Part shown: in pieces, positions 34,530 to 43,046 of the stretch
How positions within the stretch are numbered: position 1 is the first letter of the stretch
Layout: every line of letters begins with the position of its first letter
NCBI RefSeq assembly: GCF_003386285.1
Contig: NZ_QPNC01000005.1
Coordinates: 111,271 to 175,270 of the forward strand
Reading direction: 5' to 3'
Length of the DNA: 64,000 bases
DNA from: Nocardiopsis sp. FIRDI 009
GTDB lineage: Bacteria; Actinomycetota; Actinomycetes; Streptosporangiales; Streptosporangiaceae
Position numbers and translations under genes: made by a program
The notes under the pieces: model-generated
The model's input: the letters and a program-made list of their open reading frames with translations, nothing else
What the model was told of the DNA's origin: nothing
Databases searched by the model: none

Positions 34530-35441
34530 TCACCCGCCCAGGATGGTGGTGAGGTGGACCTCGGTGCCCAGGAACATGGAGCCCACCACCAGGATCAGCA
34601 GACCCGGTAGTAGCGTCACCGCGGTCACCATCGTCACCCTCGGGTTCATCCGCTGGGCCTTGCGGCGCATGTACTGGGCGTCGGCCCGGCGCATGTCCTG
34701 GCTGATGTCCACCAGGGCGTCGCTCAGCGGCGCACCCAGCTCCTCGGCCTGCTGGATCGCGGTCACGAACTTGCTCAACGACTCGTTGCGGTTGCGACGG
34801 CGCAGCGTCTCGAACGCCTCCCGGCGCGAGGTCCCCAGCTCCATCTGCTGGAGGGCCAGGGAGAACTCGTCGGCCAGGACACCCGGCATGGACTCGGCCA
34901 CCCGGGCCACCGCGGCCCGGAAGGACATGCCCGCGCTCACCGTCACCGCGAGCACGTCCAGGAAGTCCGGCAACTGGGACTGCACCCGATCCGAGCGCTC
35001 CTGGCCCCGCACGTAGAGGTTGAGGTCGGTCAGCCCGGCGAAGGCCAGCACGATCAACGCCATCAGGGGGTTGCCCGACAGCAGCATCAGGACACCGACA
35101 CCCCCGTACAGCGTCACCTCGCCGATCTTGCGCCGCACGTACCGTTCGAGGGTGAGCCCCTCAGGGCGGCCCGCGACCTCGATCCGTTCCGTGATCGACG
35201 CGCGCCGCCGCTCGTTCAGCGAGGCCAGCACCGACCGTGAGAACGGGCGTCCGATCGCCTCGGTGATCCGGTGCAGCACGAAGGTCCGGTCCGACCGGGT
35301 GCGCGGGGCGAACGCCGCGGGGTCGTCCACCCGGACCCGGGTCTGGGACAGGGTGAGATATCCGCCGTAACAGGCCGTCAACACCACCAGCGCCGCGGCC
35401 AGCGCCGCCGCGAACGGCACCAGGGAGTACACGCCACTCAT
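34530..35441 (-). CDS. tadC: Tad pilus assembly inner-membrane protein TadC (type II secretion F family)
   Basis: Platform protein of the Flp pilus export machine, 303 residues. There are hydrophobic segments near the N-terminus, at about 115-150, and at the C-terminus (VTLLPGLLILVVGSMFLG). The T2SSF core reads LPDFLDVLAVTVSAGMSFRAAVARVAE...SLALQQMELGTSRREAFETLRRRN...SKFVTAIQQAEELGAPLSDALVDISQDMR, with the conserved Gly-Pro/Ala loops. It is the last gene of the Tad operon, 13 nt after tadB. Confidence 0.92.
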   Translation of the reverse strand: MSGVYSLVPFAAALAAALVVLTACYGGYLTLSQTRVRVDDPAAFAPRTRSDRTFVLHRITEAIGRPFSRSVLASLNERRRASITERIEVAGRPEGLTLERYVRRKIGEVTLYGGVGVLMLLSGNPLMALIVLAFAGLTDLNLYVRGQERSDRVQSQLPDFLDVLAVTVSAGMSFRAAVARVAESMPGVLADEFSLALQQMELGTSRREAFETLRRRNRNESLSKFVTAIQQAEELGAPLSDALVDISQDMRRADAQYMRRKAQRMNPRVTMVTAVTLLPGLLILVVGSMFLGTEVHLTTILGG

Positions 35442-35454
35442 CGGAGAAGCCCCT

Positions 35455-36387
35455 CTACAGGTCGAACTTGGTGATCCGGGCGACCAACAGGAAGCCGACG
35501 GTGTAGAGCGCGGCCACCACCAGCAGCACCGCGAGCCCCGCGGCGGAGGTCGTCATCGTCCGCATGATCCCGGGTTCGATGGCGTTGATCATGAACAGGG
35601 CTCCCACCGACATGAACCCCAGGGCCCAGACGGTGCTGGTCGTCTCGCTCAGGACGGTCTGCACCTCGCGCCGGGTCTCCTTGCGGTTCTCCAACGTCGT
35701 GGAGATGTTGCGCAGCGCCGTGACCAGTGAACCGCCGGAGCGGGACGCCACGACCAGCGTCGACAGCAACACCCCGAGCTCCCGGGAGGGCATCCGCTCG
35801 CGCAGTTCCGCGACCGCCTCCTCGAAGCTCGCGCCCACCTTCATGGACTCGGCCATCCGGCTCAGCTCCTCGCCCGCGGGACCGTCCAGCTCCTCCGCGG
35901 CCATCGACACCGCGGTCGGCAGCGCCAGCCCTGCCGAGGTCGCGTTGCCCAGCACCCGTGCCAGGTCCGGCAACTGCGCGGTGAACTCCTCACGCCGCCT
36001 GGCCTCGGCCCGGTTCAGGTAGGAGAAGAACAGGAACGCCACCCCGCCCGCCGCGAGCACGCCAAGGGCCGGAGCCAGGACCTGCCAGACGATGATCACG
36101 GCGAGCAGCGAACCGCCCACGAGCGCGCCCACGAAGGTCGACAACCTGATCTGTGCGCCCGACCGGGTGATCCGCCGGTGCAGCCGGGCCCCCCACTGCG
36201 TGCGGTGCATCGCCGCGTCCAACCGGGCCGACAGGGTCGAGGCCTCGTACTCGGCCTGGGTCAGGGCACTGCGTGCGGCGATCATCCGCCGTGTCTCGGC
36301 ACTGGCCACGAACTCCCACAGTGCCCACAGGGCCAGTGCGAGCACCACGGCCAGGCCGCCGAGAATGGCCACGAACTGCCAGGTCAC
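35455..36387 (-). CDS. tadB: Tad pilus assembly inner-membrane protein TadB
   Basis: Second platform protein, 310 residues, partner of TadC. N-terminal helix (FVAILGGLAVVLALALWALWEF), paired central helices, then the T2SSF domain: LPDLARVLGNATSAGLALPTAVSMAAEELDGPAGEELSRMAESMKVGASFEEAVAELRERMPSRELGVLLSTLVVASRSGGSLVTALRNISTTL, and a C-terminal hydrophobic pair. The GTG start has GGGAG 6 nt upstream. It is preceded by cpaF (58-nt gap) and followed closely by tadC. Confidence 0.92.
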   Translation of the reverse strand: MTWQFVAILGGLAVVLALALWALWEFVASAETRRMIAARSALTQAEYEASTLSARLDAAMHRTQWGARLHRRITRSGAQIRLSTFVGALVGGSLLAVIIVWQVLAPALGVLAAGGVAFLFFSYLNRAEARRREEFTAQLPDLARVLGNATSAGLALPTAVSMAAEELDGPAGEELSRMAESMKVGASFEEAVAELRERMPSRELGVLLSTLVVASRSGGSLVTALRNISTTLENRKETRREVQTVLSETTSTVWALGFMSVGALFMINAIEPGIMRTMTTSAAGLAVLLVVAALYTVGFLLVARITKFDL

Positions 36388-36445
36388 CGGGGCTCCCTTC
36401 GGGGTTGGTCCAACACGTGCGCCCGGGCGGGCGCGGCCGGGCGGC

Positions 36446-37771
36446 TCACCGCTCGCCCCCCGGACGCTCGTCGGGCACCACGCCGAACGCGGCCGGGACG
36501 CTCTCGCCCACCTGGTAGATGCGCCCGGCGACGTGGCGGGGGAGCGGCCGGTGCCGGAACTCGCCCTCGACGGCCCGGTTGGGGCCCATCGGCAGCGCCT
36601 CGAAGGTCATCACCGGTTCCAGCCGGAACTCCTCCCGGCGGCGGGAGGAGACCACGGACACCTCGTTGACGCGGCGCGACCCGTCGGGCCAGCGGCCCAG
36701 GTGCACGATGGCGTCCACGGCGTTGTTGATCTGGTCGCGGATCGCGTCGTAGGGGACCAGCCCCTCACCCAGGGTCGCCAGGGTCTGGAGGCGGTGGATC
36801 GCGTCGTCGGCGGAGTTGGCGTGCACGGTGACCAGCGACCCGTCGTGGCCGGTGTTCATGGCCTGGAGCATGTCGATGGTCTCGGCGCCGCGCACCTCAC
36901 CCACGATGATCCGGTCCGGTCGCATCCGCAGCGCGTTGCGGACCAGGTCGCGGATGGCGATCTCGCCCTTGCCCTCGATGTTGGGCGGTCGTGACTCCAG
37001 GCGGACGACGTGGTCCTGCATGAGCTGGAGCTCGGCCGAGTCCTCGATGGTGACGATGCGCTCGCTGGTGGGCACGAACGCCGACATCGCGTTGAGGAAG
37101 GTCGTCTTGCCGGTGCCGGTACCCCCCGACACCACGATGTTGAACCGGGCCCGGACCATCGCCGACAACAGGATGCCCGTGGCCGCGTCCAGGCTCCCCA
37201 TCCGCACCAGCTCGTCGATCGGGTACGGCTTGGGGAAGCGCCGGATGGTCAGGACGGGGCCGGACAGGGAGAGCGGGGGGATGATGACGTTGACCCGCTC
37301 ACCCGTGGGCAGGCGGGCGTCCACCATGGGCGAGGACTCGTCCACCCTGCGGTTGACCAGGGAGACGATCCGGTCGATGGTCTGGTACAGCTGCTCCTCG
37401 CCGTTGAAGGCGGCGTCGACCCGCTGCATCCGCCCCGCGCGCTCGATGAACACGTTGTCGGGGCCGTTGACCATGATCTCGGTGACGGTCTCGTCGGCCA
37501 GGAGGGGTTCGAGCACGCCCAGCCCGAGCGCCTCGTCGACCACCCGACGGATGAGCATGGAGCGTTCACGTTCGGAGAGCACCGGCCCCTCACGGGACAG
37601 GATGTGCCCGACCACCTTCTCCAACCGCACCCGCCGCTGCGCCAGGGTCAGGCGGGTGAGGTCCTCCAGGTTGATCTCCTCGAGCAGACGCCGCCGCCAG
37701 TGCGTCACGCTCCCGCGGTCGCCGCGCCCCTCGTTGGCGCGGTCCTCCTCCAGGCGGTCCTTCAGGCCCAC
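36446..37771 (-). CDS. cpaF: Tad/Flp pilus secretion ATPase CpaF/TadA
   Basis: Cytoplasmic hexameric ATPase that powers pilus assembly, 441 residues. An N-terminal helical domain (LLEEINLEDLTRLTLAQRRVRLEKVVGHILSREG) is followed by PLLADETVTEIMVNGPDNVFIER and the T2SSE ATPase core with Walker A SGGTGTGKTTF, the Asp box IVTIEDSAELQL, Walker B-like MRPDRIIVGEVRG and the His box GHDGSLVTVHAN. The GTG at 37771 is preferred because GAGGAG lies 9 nt upstream. A start at 37828 would add 19 residues unlike the family. A 220-nt gap with hairpins separates it from the upstream tadE-like genes. Confidence 0.95.
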   Translation of the reverse strand: MGLKDRLEEDRANEGRGDRGSVTHWRRRLLEEINLEDLTRLTLAQRRVRLEKVVGHILSREGPVLSERERSMLIRRVVDEALGLGVLEPLLADETVTEIMVNGPDNVFIERAGRMQRVDAAFNGEEQLYQTIDRIVSLVNRRVDESSPMVDARLPTGERVNVIIPPLSLSGPVLTIRRFPKPYPIDELVRMGSLDAATGILLSAMVRARFNIVVSGGTGTGKTTFLNAMSAFVPTSERIVTIEDSAELQLMQDHVVRLESRPPNIEGKGEIAIRDLVRNALRMRPDRIIVGEVRGAETIDMLQAMNTGHDGSLVTVHANSADDAIHRLQTLATLGEGLVPYDAIRDQINNAVDAIVHLGRWPDGSRRVNEVSVVSSRRREEFRLEPVMTFEALPMGPNRAVEGEFRHRPLPRHVAGRIYQVGESVPAAFGVVPDERPGGER

Positions 37772-37967
37772 GGTAGTACTCTCCTCACGTTCGGGTTGCT
37801 CCGCACGCGTCGCGATCACCGGTCGCACACGGGGTGCCGGTCGAGAACCGGGTCAGCACGGCGTCTCCTCACACTCGGGGCGCCGAACCGGGTCGGTTCG
37901 GCACCCGACCGGTGATCGGGTGGGACCCGGCCGCTCGCCGAGCGACCGAGCGGCGTGTTCCGGGAGT

Positions 37968-37986
37968 CCCCCGCCTTCGTCGGGGG
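37968..37986 (-). terminator. Hairpin inside the Tad operon, upstream of cpaF
   Basis: CCCCCG (37968-37973) pairs with CGGGGG (37981-37986) around a 7-nt loop, just after the second tadE-like stop. A second perfect inverted repeat, CCGAACC-GGGTC-GGTTCGG, lies at 37883-37901. Together they could attenuate transcription into cpaF-tadBC or mark a separate promoter. Confidence 0.45.
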
Positions 37987-37991
37987 AGGGG

Positions 37992-38387
37992 TCAAACATG
38001 GGGCATGTCCACGCGGCGGGTGAGGGTCAGGTCGAGGCCGACGGAGGAGAACACGATCGGGATCGGATGCGAGACCTCCACGTAGTATCCGTCGCTGTCG
38101 TTGACGCCGCTGGTGATCGTCGCGTCGTCCAGCCACGGCGGTAGCGCCTCGCGCGCCACCGTCTCCGCCCCCGCCAGTTGTTCGGATCCGGCCACCCGCG
38201 CCCCGGCGCGGGCCGCCGACTCCAACCGTTCGACCGCCACGAAGGCCAGGAACGCCTCGATCGCCAGGACGCAGACCATGAGCAGGATCGGGAACATGGC
38301 GGCGAACTCCAGGAGCGGTCCGCCCCGGTCGGAATCGCGGCGGGGAACCCGGTCCAGCAGCGGTCGCCGCGGGGGCGTGGGTCTCAC
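37992..38387 (-). CDS. TadE-like minor pilin/pseudopilin (second copy)
   Basis: The 131-residue protein has a basic head (PPRRPLLDRVPRRDSDRGG) followed by the TadE motif PLLEFAAMFPILLMVCVLAIEAFLAFVAVERLESAARAGARVAG, with the conserved Glu after the cleavage/anchor boundary. An exposed beta-rich domain of about 75 residues ends SSVGLDLTLTRRVDMPHV. The GTG start overlaps the stop of the upstream tadE-like gene by 4 nt and has GGGAGG 8 nt upstream, so the pair is translationally coupled. It is probably a minor subunit initiating the Flp fibre. Confidence 0.88.
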   Translation of the reverse strand: MRPTPPRRPLLDRVPRRDSDRGGPLLEFAAMFPILLMVCVLAIEAFLAFVAVERLESAARAGARVAGSEQLAGAETVAREALPPWLDDATITSGVNDSDGYYVEVSHPIPIVFSSVGLDLTLTRRVDMPHV

Positions 38388-38857
38388 GGCGTCACCTCCC
38401 TGGGCTCGACCTCGGTCACGATCCGGGACTCGGCGGTGATGTCCCAGGGGCCGCCCACGCCCGGCAGGAAGACCGGCATGGCCATGGTGACCTGGGCGTA
38501 CCGGACGCCGTCGCGTTCGACGATCGCCACGGTCAGCACGTCCTCCCCGTCCCAGGGCGGCCGGATCCGCTTGCGTGTCTCCTCGTCGACGCGCTCGAGG
38601 TCGTCCGGGGTCACCGCGGCCTGGCGGGCGGCCTCGGCCGCGCCGTGTGAGGCGTACATGGAGGTGATCCCGAGCAGCAGCACCTGCCACACCAGCGCGA
38701 GGGCCAGCATGAGGAACGGCACAGCCGCGGCGAACTCGACGATGACGCCGCCGCGGTCGTCACGCAACGGGTGCGCGCCCGCGCCGGGGCACGGTCTCGC
38801 CGTGCGGTCCCGGCCGTGGGCGGAACGGCCGACCGGGCCCTCAGACACCGAACCCAC
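38384..38857 (-). CDS. TadE-like minor pilin/pseudopilin (first copy)
   Basis: The 157-residue protein has the TadE segment RGGVIVEFAAAVPFLMLALALVWQVLLLGITSMYASHGAAEAARQAAV after a basic head, with the same Glu-Phe-Ala-Ala pattern as the downstream copy. The exposed part contains a Pro/Trp/Asp-rich stretch (RIRPPWDGEDVLTVAIVERDGVRYAQV) and ends VTEVEPREVTP. The GTG start lies inside the end of tadZ/cpaE (17-nt overlap), and GGGAGGG precedes it. The two TadE-like proteins probably act as a heteromeric pair. Confidence 0.88.
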   Translation of the reverse strand: MGSVSEGPVGRSAHGRDRTARPCPGAGAHPLRDDRGGVIVEFAAAVPFLMLALALVWQVLLLGITSMYASHGAAEAARQAAVTPDDLERVDEETRKRIRPPWDGEDVLTVAIVERDGVRYAQVTMAMPVFLPGVGGPWDITAESRIVTEVEPREVTP

Positions 38858-40226
38858 CCGGCCCTCCCGGGCCGGGCGTCCCGGAGCCCGGACGGCGGCC
38901 GTCGACCGAGGCGGACGCGGACTCGGTCATCGTGGCGTTGAGGAACCCGGACACGTCGCGGGTCGACGGGGAACCGTCGTGCGGCGCGACCGGGGGAGGA
39001 GGCGGCGTGCCCATTCCGCCGGGCGGGACCGGTGCCCCGGCCTGAGCCCCGCCCGCCCCGTGCTCGGGCGGGTTGAGCAGGTCCAACTCTGCGGCCAGGC
39101 GGGCGAACGCCTTGCGCAGCGCCTCGTCGGTGACCTTGGCCGGGTCACCGTTGTTCTCGCCGGGTTCCAGGGCGCGGTAGTTGGCCGGGACGGGGGTGCG
39201 CAGGACCCGCGTGCCCAGCAGTTGGCGCAGGAAGTCCGGCTGCACCTCGTTCTTGCGGCTGTGCCTGGTGATCAGGGAGAACACCGAGTCCTGGGGGCGG
39301 ATCTGCAACCGTTCCCACATCGCCATCAACCGTTGGGCGCCACGCATCGCCGGAACGTCCGGGGTGACGGTGACGGTGGCGGTGTCGGCCAGCTCCACGG
39401 CCATGGCGGTGGCCTCGTTCATGGTGGACCCGCAGTCCACGACGACCAGTTCGTACCGGGAGCGCAGCGCGGACAGAATCCGGCGGGCGGCGCGAGCGTC
39501 GACGTCCTCGCCGCGTTCCCCGTGCTCGGGGGCGAGCAGGACGTGCGGTCCGCGCGGGTCCACGTACAGGGTCTCCGACAGCATGCCCGGACTGATGTCG
39601 TCCCCGGCGTCCACCAGGTCACTGATGGACCGCCGGTGCCGCAGGTTGAGGAAGGCGGGCAGGTCGCCGGTCTGGAGGTCGAGGTCGACCAGGCAGACCA
39701 CGCGTCCCGCGGCGGCCGCCGTCATCGCCAGGTGCACCGCGCACGTGGTGGTCCCCACCCCGCCCTTGGCGCCGCTGACCGTGACGATGCGGCCGCGTAC
39801 CCCCGAGGCCGGCAGGTCCAGGGAGGCCGACTCCAGGTGGCGGCGGAGCGTGCGCGACCACTCGGCGGCCTTGGACACCCGGGCCTCGAGTTCGGCGATA
39901 CCGGAGTCCTCCGAGAGCACACCGCGGGCCCCCGCCTCCATGGCTCCGGTGAACGTGTCGGGGTCCATCGTCGTGGACACCAGCAGGATCGCCAGCTGGG
40001 GGTGGCGGTGGGACAGATCCCGTATGGCGTCGAACACCGGCGCCGGTCCCAGGTCCTGGTGGACGAGGACGACGTCGAGGTCGGGGAACTCCCCGGCCGC
40101 GTCGATCAGGGCGGAGGTGGTCGGCCGGGTGGCCACCAGATCGGCGGTGTCCAGTTCCTCGAAGCGCGCGGCCAACACCATCTCCGCCTCGGAGTTGGGC
40201 ATCCCCGCCAGGACTCGGAAGCTCAA
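38841..40226 (-). CDS. cpaE: Tad pilus localisation ATPase TadZ/CpaE (MinD/ParA-like)
   Basis: Polar-localisation ATPase of the Tad system, 461 residues. Residues about 1-130 form a receiver-like domain (DLDVVLVHQDLGPAPVFDAI, HPQLAILLVSTTMDPDTFTGAMEAGARGVLSED). A deviant Walker A KGGVGTTT starts at Lys154, followed by VCLVDLDLQTGDLPAFLNL, YELVVVDCGSTMNEATAM and VTPDVPAMRGAQRL, as in MinD/CpaE. A 60-residue Pro/Gly-rich tail is disordered. The TTG start has GGGGGAG upstream and follows the cpaB stop by 3 nt. Confidence 0.92.
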   Translation of the reverse strand: MSFRVLAGMPNSEAEMVLAARFEELDTADLVATRPTTSALIDAAGEFPDLDVVLVHQDLGPAPVFDAIRDLSHRHPQLAILLVSTTMDPDTFTGAMEAGARGVLSEDSGIAELEARVSKAAEWSRTLRRHLESASLDLPASGVRGRIVTVSGAKGGVGTTTCAVHLAMTAAAAGRVVCLVDLDLQTGDLPAFLNLRHRRSISDLVDAGDDISPGMLSETLYVDPRGPHVLLAPEHGERGEDVDARAARRILSALRSRYELVVVDCGSTMNEATAMAVELADTATVTVTPDVPAMRGAQRLMAMWERLQIRPQDSVFSLITRHSRKNEVQPDFLRQLLGTRVLRTPVPANYRALEPGENNGDPAKVTDEALRKAFARLAAELDLLNPPEHGAGGAQAGAPVPPGGMGTPPPPPVAPHDGSPSTRDVSGFLNATMTESASASVDGRRPGSGTPGPGGPGGFGV

Positions 40227-40229
40227 CGT

Positions 40230-41000
40230 CTACTCCCCCCGCGGCGCGCGCCGCTGGTCGGTCGTGATGGTGTCGTCCTCCTGGGCGCCGACGATGTCGG
40301 CGAAGTCGCCGCTGCAGAACTCGGCGTCACCCGGCGACCCCCCGCCGTCGGGGCTGACCAGGGCCAGGCGCAGTTTGGTGGAGAAGTCCTCGGCGTAGGC
40401 GAGCTGGAGGGCGTCCTCGGGTTCGAGTCGGAAGGTCACCGGGACCACCCCAGCGACGCCGCCGGTCGGGTTCTCCTGGGTGCGCAGCTCGCCGATGTCG
40501 AGGACCTCGACCTCGGTGATGACCCGTACCGCGCAGGCCTCCCCGTGGTCGCGTGCCTGGAAGGTGCCGTAGATGTCCACGATCGAGCCCCGCCGGACCT
40601 TGCCCGCCACACCCGTCTCCGCGTTGACCATGATGGCGATCTCCCGCTCACCGGTGGTCAGGGTGGGCTGCGGCATGACCATGCCGCGCTGGAGGTAGAC
40701 ACCGGCCTCCATGAACGAGGCCGCGACCAGCTGCTGGTCCGAGGGCGTCTCGATCTCGGAGAGGTCGGTGATGAAGACCTCCGGGTCGAAGTACAGACGG
40801 GGCACCTGGACCCGTTCGACGGAGTCCTCTCCGATGGGCTGGTAGGCGTCCACGTCCTCCGCCAGGCGCAGCACGGTCGCGGTGTCGCCCAGCCGCTCCT
40901 GTTGGGAGCTGAGGTAGGTGAACACGGAGGCGAACACGGCGACGGCACCGATCGCCGCCACGATCATGAGCAGGACGCCTCGTCGCTGACGGGGGTTCAT
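40230..41000 (-). CDS. cpaB: Flp pilus assembly protein CpaB/RcpC (SAF domain)
   Basis: Exported assembly factor of the Tad machine, 256 residues. A cytoplasmic basic N-terminus (MNPRQRRG) and one membrane helix (VLLMIVAAIGAVAVFASVFTYL) are followed by an SAF domain (VDAYQPIGEDSVERVQVPRLYFDPEVFITDLSEIETPSDQQLVAASFMEAGVYLQRGMV) and the RcpC-like region with IAIMVNAETGVAGKVRRGSIVDIYG and VPVTFRLEPEDALQLAYAEDFSTKLRLALVSP. In Gram-negatives CpaB works with an outer-membrane secretin. Here it probably spans the wall zone. ATG at 41000, 57 nt after the head gene. Confidence 0.9.
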   Translation of the reverse strand: MNPRQRRGVLLMIVAAIGAVAVFASVFTYLSSQQERLGDTATVLRLAEDVDAYQPIGEDSVERVQVPRLYFDPEVFITDLSEIETPSDQQLVAASFMEAGVYLQRGMVMPQPTLTTGEREIAIMVNAETGVAGKVRRGSIVDIYGTFQARDHGEACAVRVITEVEVLDIGELRTQENPTGGVAGVVPVTFRLEPEDALQLAYAEDFSTKLRLALVSPDGGGSPGDAEFCSGDFADIVGAQEDDTITTDQRRAPRGE

Positions 41001-41057
41001 AGGGGGCTTTCCGTTTCCTGTGTCGTCGTGGGCGGTCCGCGCGACCGGGGGAGACCG

Positions 41058-42089
41058 CTATCGGGAGTAGGTGCGCGGGGTGTCGGGCCGGGGCGCCCGC
41101 CTCTCGGACCGGGGCGCCCCGGGGGGAGGCGCCACCGGGGGCGGGGGATGCTGTGGGGCCGGCGCGAGGGTCCGTGCGGTCGTCGGGGGCGCCGGAGGAG
41201 CGGCGTTCCCGTGGGCGGCGGTGGCGGCGCAGAAGGGGCAGCGCCCGGCCGTCATGGGTTCGCCGCACCACGAACAGGTGGCGGTGCGCAGGGAGCTGGC
41301 CGCGTAGGCGAGCGCCTGGGGGTGGGCGCTCAGCGCGACGAACTCGACGTACTTGCCCGTGCCCCAGTACCGGGGACCGAGCGGTTGGGCGGGCAGGGAA
41401 CGGGTGGCCACGGGCTGGATGGCCTGAGGCAGGTGATCGTCGAAGACGCCGGTGATGCCGGGGTCGGGGGTGGAGCTCAGTAGTTGGACCGGGGGGACCG
41501 GGCGGAAGGGAAGACTGCCGGGGACGTCCGCGGGGCGGAGGCGACCCACCCGGGGGGTGGGCGCGCAGTAGGCGAGGAAGGACACCGACGGGGCGAAGGA
41601 GCCCACGTGCTGCCGTAAGGAGGTGGGGATGGTGGACAGGCCGGAGACCGTGCGTAGCCAGGCGCCCGCCAGGATGTGTTTGGGGAGCTCGTCGCAGAGC
41701 GCGGCGACCATTCCCGGGGGGAGGTAGGGGGCCAGGTAGGCGAGCTGGTCGGCGACCAGGGACAGGGCCAGGGGCGACAGGTCGACGGCGATTCCGGCGA
41801 TGTGGTCGGTGCGCAGGGACGCGCGGGCGAAGTTGATCGCCCGCTGTGCGTCCGCGGCCCGCCAGGCGGGATGGAGGGCGATCACCTTGCGGCCGGCCGA
41901 GACCTCCTCGTGGGCGAAGGCGACGAACGCCGCGCTGCGCTCACCGATCCCCTCGCCGTGCAGGGGGAACCTGTGCGCCCGTGCGTCGCCCACGTGACCC
42001 GTGCTCGGGATGTCCGCCAGCAGGGCGACGGTCGTGGCCGATCGCGGTAGGGCATTGGACACTGGGCAAGCTCCATCGGTTCTGCGCAT
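41058..42089 (-). CDS. Uncharacterised first gene of the Tad operon with a C-terminal zinc ribbon
   Basis: The 343-residue protein is not recognised. Residues about 1-260 form one alpha/beta-looking domain: SATTVALLADIPSTGHVGDARAHRFPLHGEGIGERSAAFVAFAHEEVSAGRKVIALHPAWRAADAQRAINFARASL and then AYLAPYLPPGMVAALCDELPKH. No P-loop is seen. A zinc-ribbon-like module follows with cysteines at 272, 275, 284 and 287 (CSWCGEP...RCPFCA), then a 50-residue Pro-rich tail. There is no signal peptide, so it is cytoplasmic. The ATG at 42089 has GGAGG 7 nt upstream. It is the promoter-proximal gene of the Tad operon, so a regulatory or scaffolding role in pilus production is likely. Confidence 0.8.
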   Translation of the reverse strand: MRRTDGACPVSNALPRSATTVALLADIPSTGHVGDARAHRFPLHGEGIGERSAAFVAFAHEEVSAGRKVIALHPAWRAADAQRAINFARASLRTDHIAGIAVDLSPLALSLVADQLAYLAPYLPPGMVAALCDELPKHILAGAWLRTVSGLSTIPTSLRQHVGSFAPSVSFLAYCAPTPRVGRLRPADVPGSLPFRPVPPVQLLSSTPDPGITGVFDDHLPQAIQPVATRSLPAQPLGPRYWGTGKYVEFVALSAHPQALAYAASSLRTATCSWCGEPMTAGRCPFCAATAAHGNAAPPAPPTTARTLAPAPQHPPPPVAPPPGAPRSERRAPRPDTPRTYSR

Positions 42090-42563
42090 GTGGATCCTCC
42101 GGGACGGGGAGCGGCGTCCCGCGCCGAAGGTGCCACTCGGTCGCATCGTAACGAATGTGTGGGTCGACGGGGGAGACCTCGCGTTTGTCTGCGTTGGCCG
42201 CGGTGTACGGGAGGACTCGGGGGACAGAGGGTGGAGGTGGGCCGGGAACCGATCACGCTGGGGCGTTCCGACGCTGGCCGAGGTAGATCGTGCCCCGGCA
42301 GCGGGACGCGTGTGTCGACGGGTGTTCCGGACACGGCGTGACCGCATGTGGTCATAGCGTAGACAAAGGGGTGGATGACCGCTAGCGCTTGGTGGGACGC
42401 ACCCCTACGGGCGGTGTCGGGGCGAGATGGGACACGGTGTCCCGGTGCCTTTCCCTTCGAGGATGCCGCGCGTCCGGGGCCGACTCAACGGCCTCTCTCC
42501 CGCCTGTGGACAGAGCTCGGCCCGCGCGCACCGGTGCGGCGCCGCGGAGCGCGCCGCCGATAC
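42090..42563. other. Intergenic region upstream of the Tad operon
   Basis: About 470 bp between two minus-strand genes, expected to hold the Tad operon promoter. No convincing coding frame. AT-richer patches at 42140-42165 and 42350-42375 are the likeliest promoter zones, but I cannot assign boxes. Confidence 0.35.
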
Positions 42564-42959
42564 TCATGCCTGGGGCTGGAGTTCACCGAGGTGTTCGGTG
42601 AGGACGGCCGTGTGGGTGGGGGCGGCCTCGGCGTGGAGGCGGCGGCCCTCCTCGGTGGGGGTGACGCTCACCGCCCGGCGGTCGTTGGCGCACATCGCCC
42701 GTGTCACCAGGCCGCGCTTCTCCAGGCGGGCGACGGTGCGGGAGAGCGCGCTCTGGCTCAGGTGGAGGCCCGAGTGGAGTTCGTGGACGAACTGCTTGCC
42801 CCGGGGGGACTTGACGAGGAGGTCGAGGGTCTCGAACTCGCTGACCCCCAGTCCGTGCCGCTGGCTGAGTGCCCGTTCCAGCGCACACGAGACGTCGTGG
42901 TAGCAGGCCATCAACTGCCGCCACCGCTCGCACAGATCGCCGTCCGGTGTCAGGGGCAT
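42564..42959 (-). CDS. MarR family transcriptional repressor
   Basis: The 131-residue protein has a winged-helix MarR fold: ACYHDVSCALERALSQRHGLGVSEFETLDLLVKSPRGKQFVHELHSGLHLSQSALSRTVARLEKRGLVTRAMCANDRRAVSVTPTEEGRRLHAEA, with the recognition helix SQSALSRTVARLEKRG and the wing DRRAVSVTPT. The single Cys in the wing region (AMCANDRR) could serve as a redox switch, but this is not shown. The ATG at 42959 is preferred; an earlier in-frame start would add 12 residues. It is divergent from the MFS exporter with overlapping control DNA, the usual arrangement for autoregulated drug-efflux control. Confidence 0.92.
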   Translation of the reverse strand: MPLTPDGDLCERWRQLMACYHDVSCALERALSQRHGLGVSEFETLDLLVKSPRGKQFVHELHSGLHLSQSALSRTVARLEKRGLVTRAMCANDRRAVSVTPTEEGRRLHAEAAPTHTAVLTEHLGELQPQA

Positions 42960-43008
42960 GATCGGGATCCTAACACGCGGTGATGTTTGATGCAAGGGAA
43001 TTTAATGC

Positions 43009-43038
43009 TTGGACATTAGATGCGCACGCATGTAATGT
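43009..43038 (+). promoter_or_regulatory. Promoter of the MFS exporter with embedded palindrome; leaderless start
   Basis: TTGGAC (43009-43014) and TAATGT (43033-43038) are separated by 18 nt, and the ATG at 43047 falls where transcription should begin, so the mRNA is probably leaderless. No ribosome binding site is present. The perfect 12-bp palindrome ATGCGCACGCAT (43020-43031) sits in the spacer and is the best candidate MarR operator. Confidence 0.55.
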
Positions 43039-43046
43039 CTTGCCGC

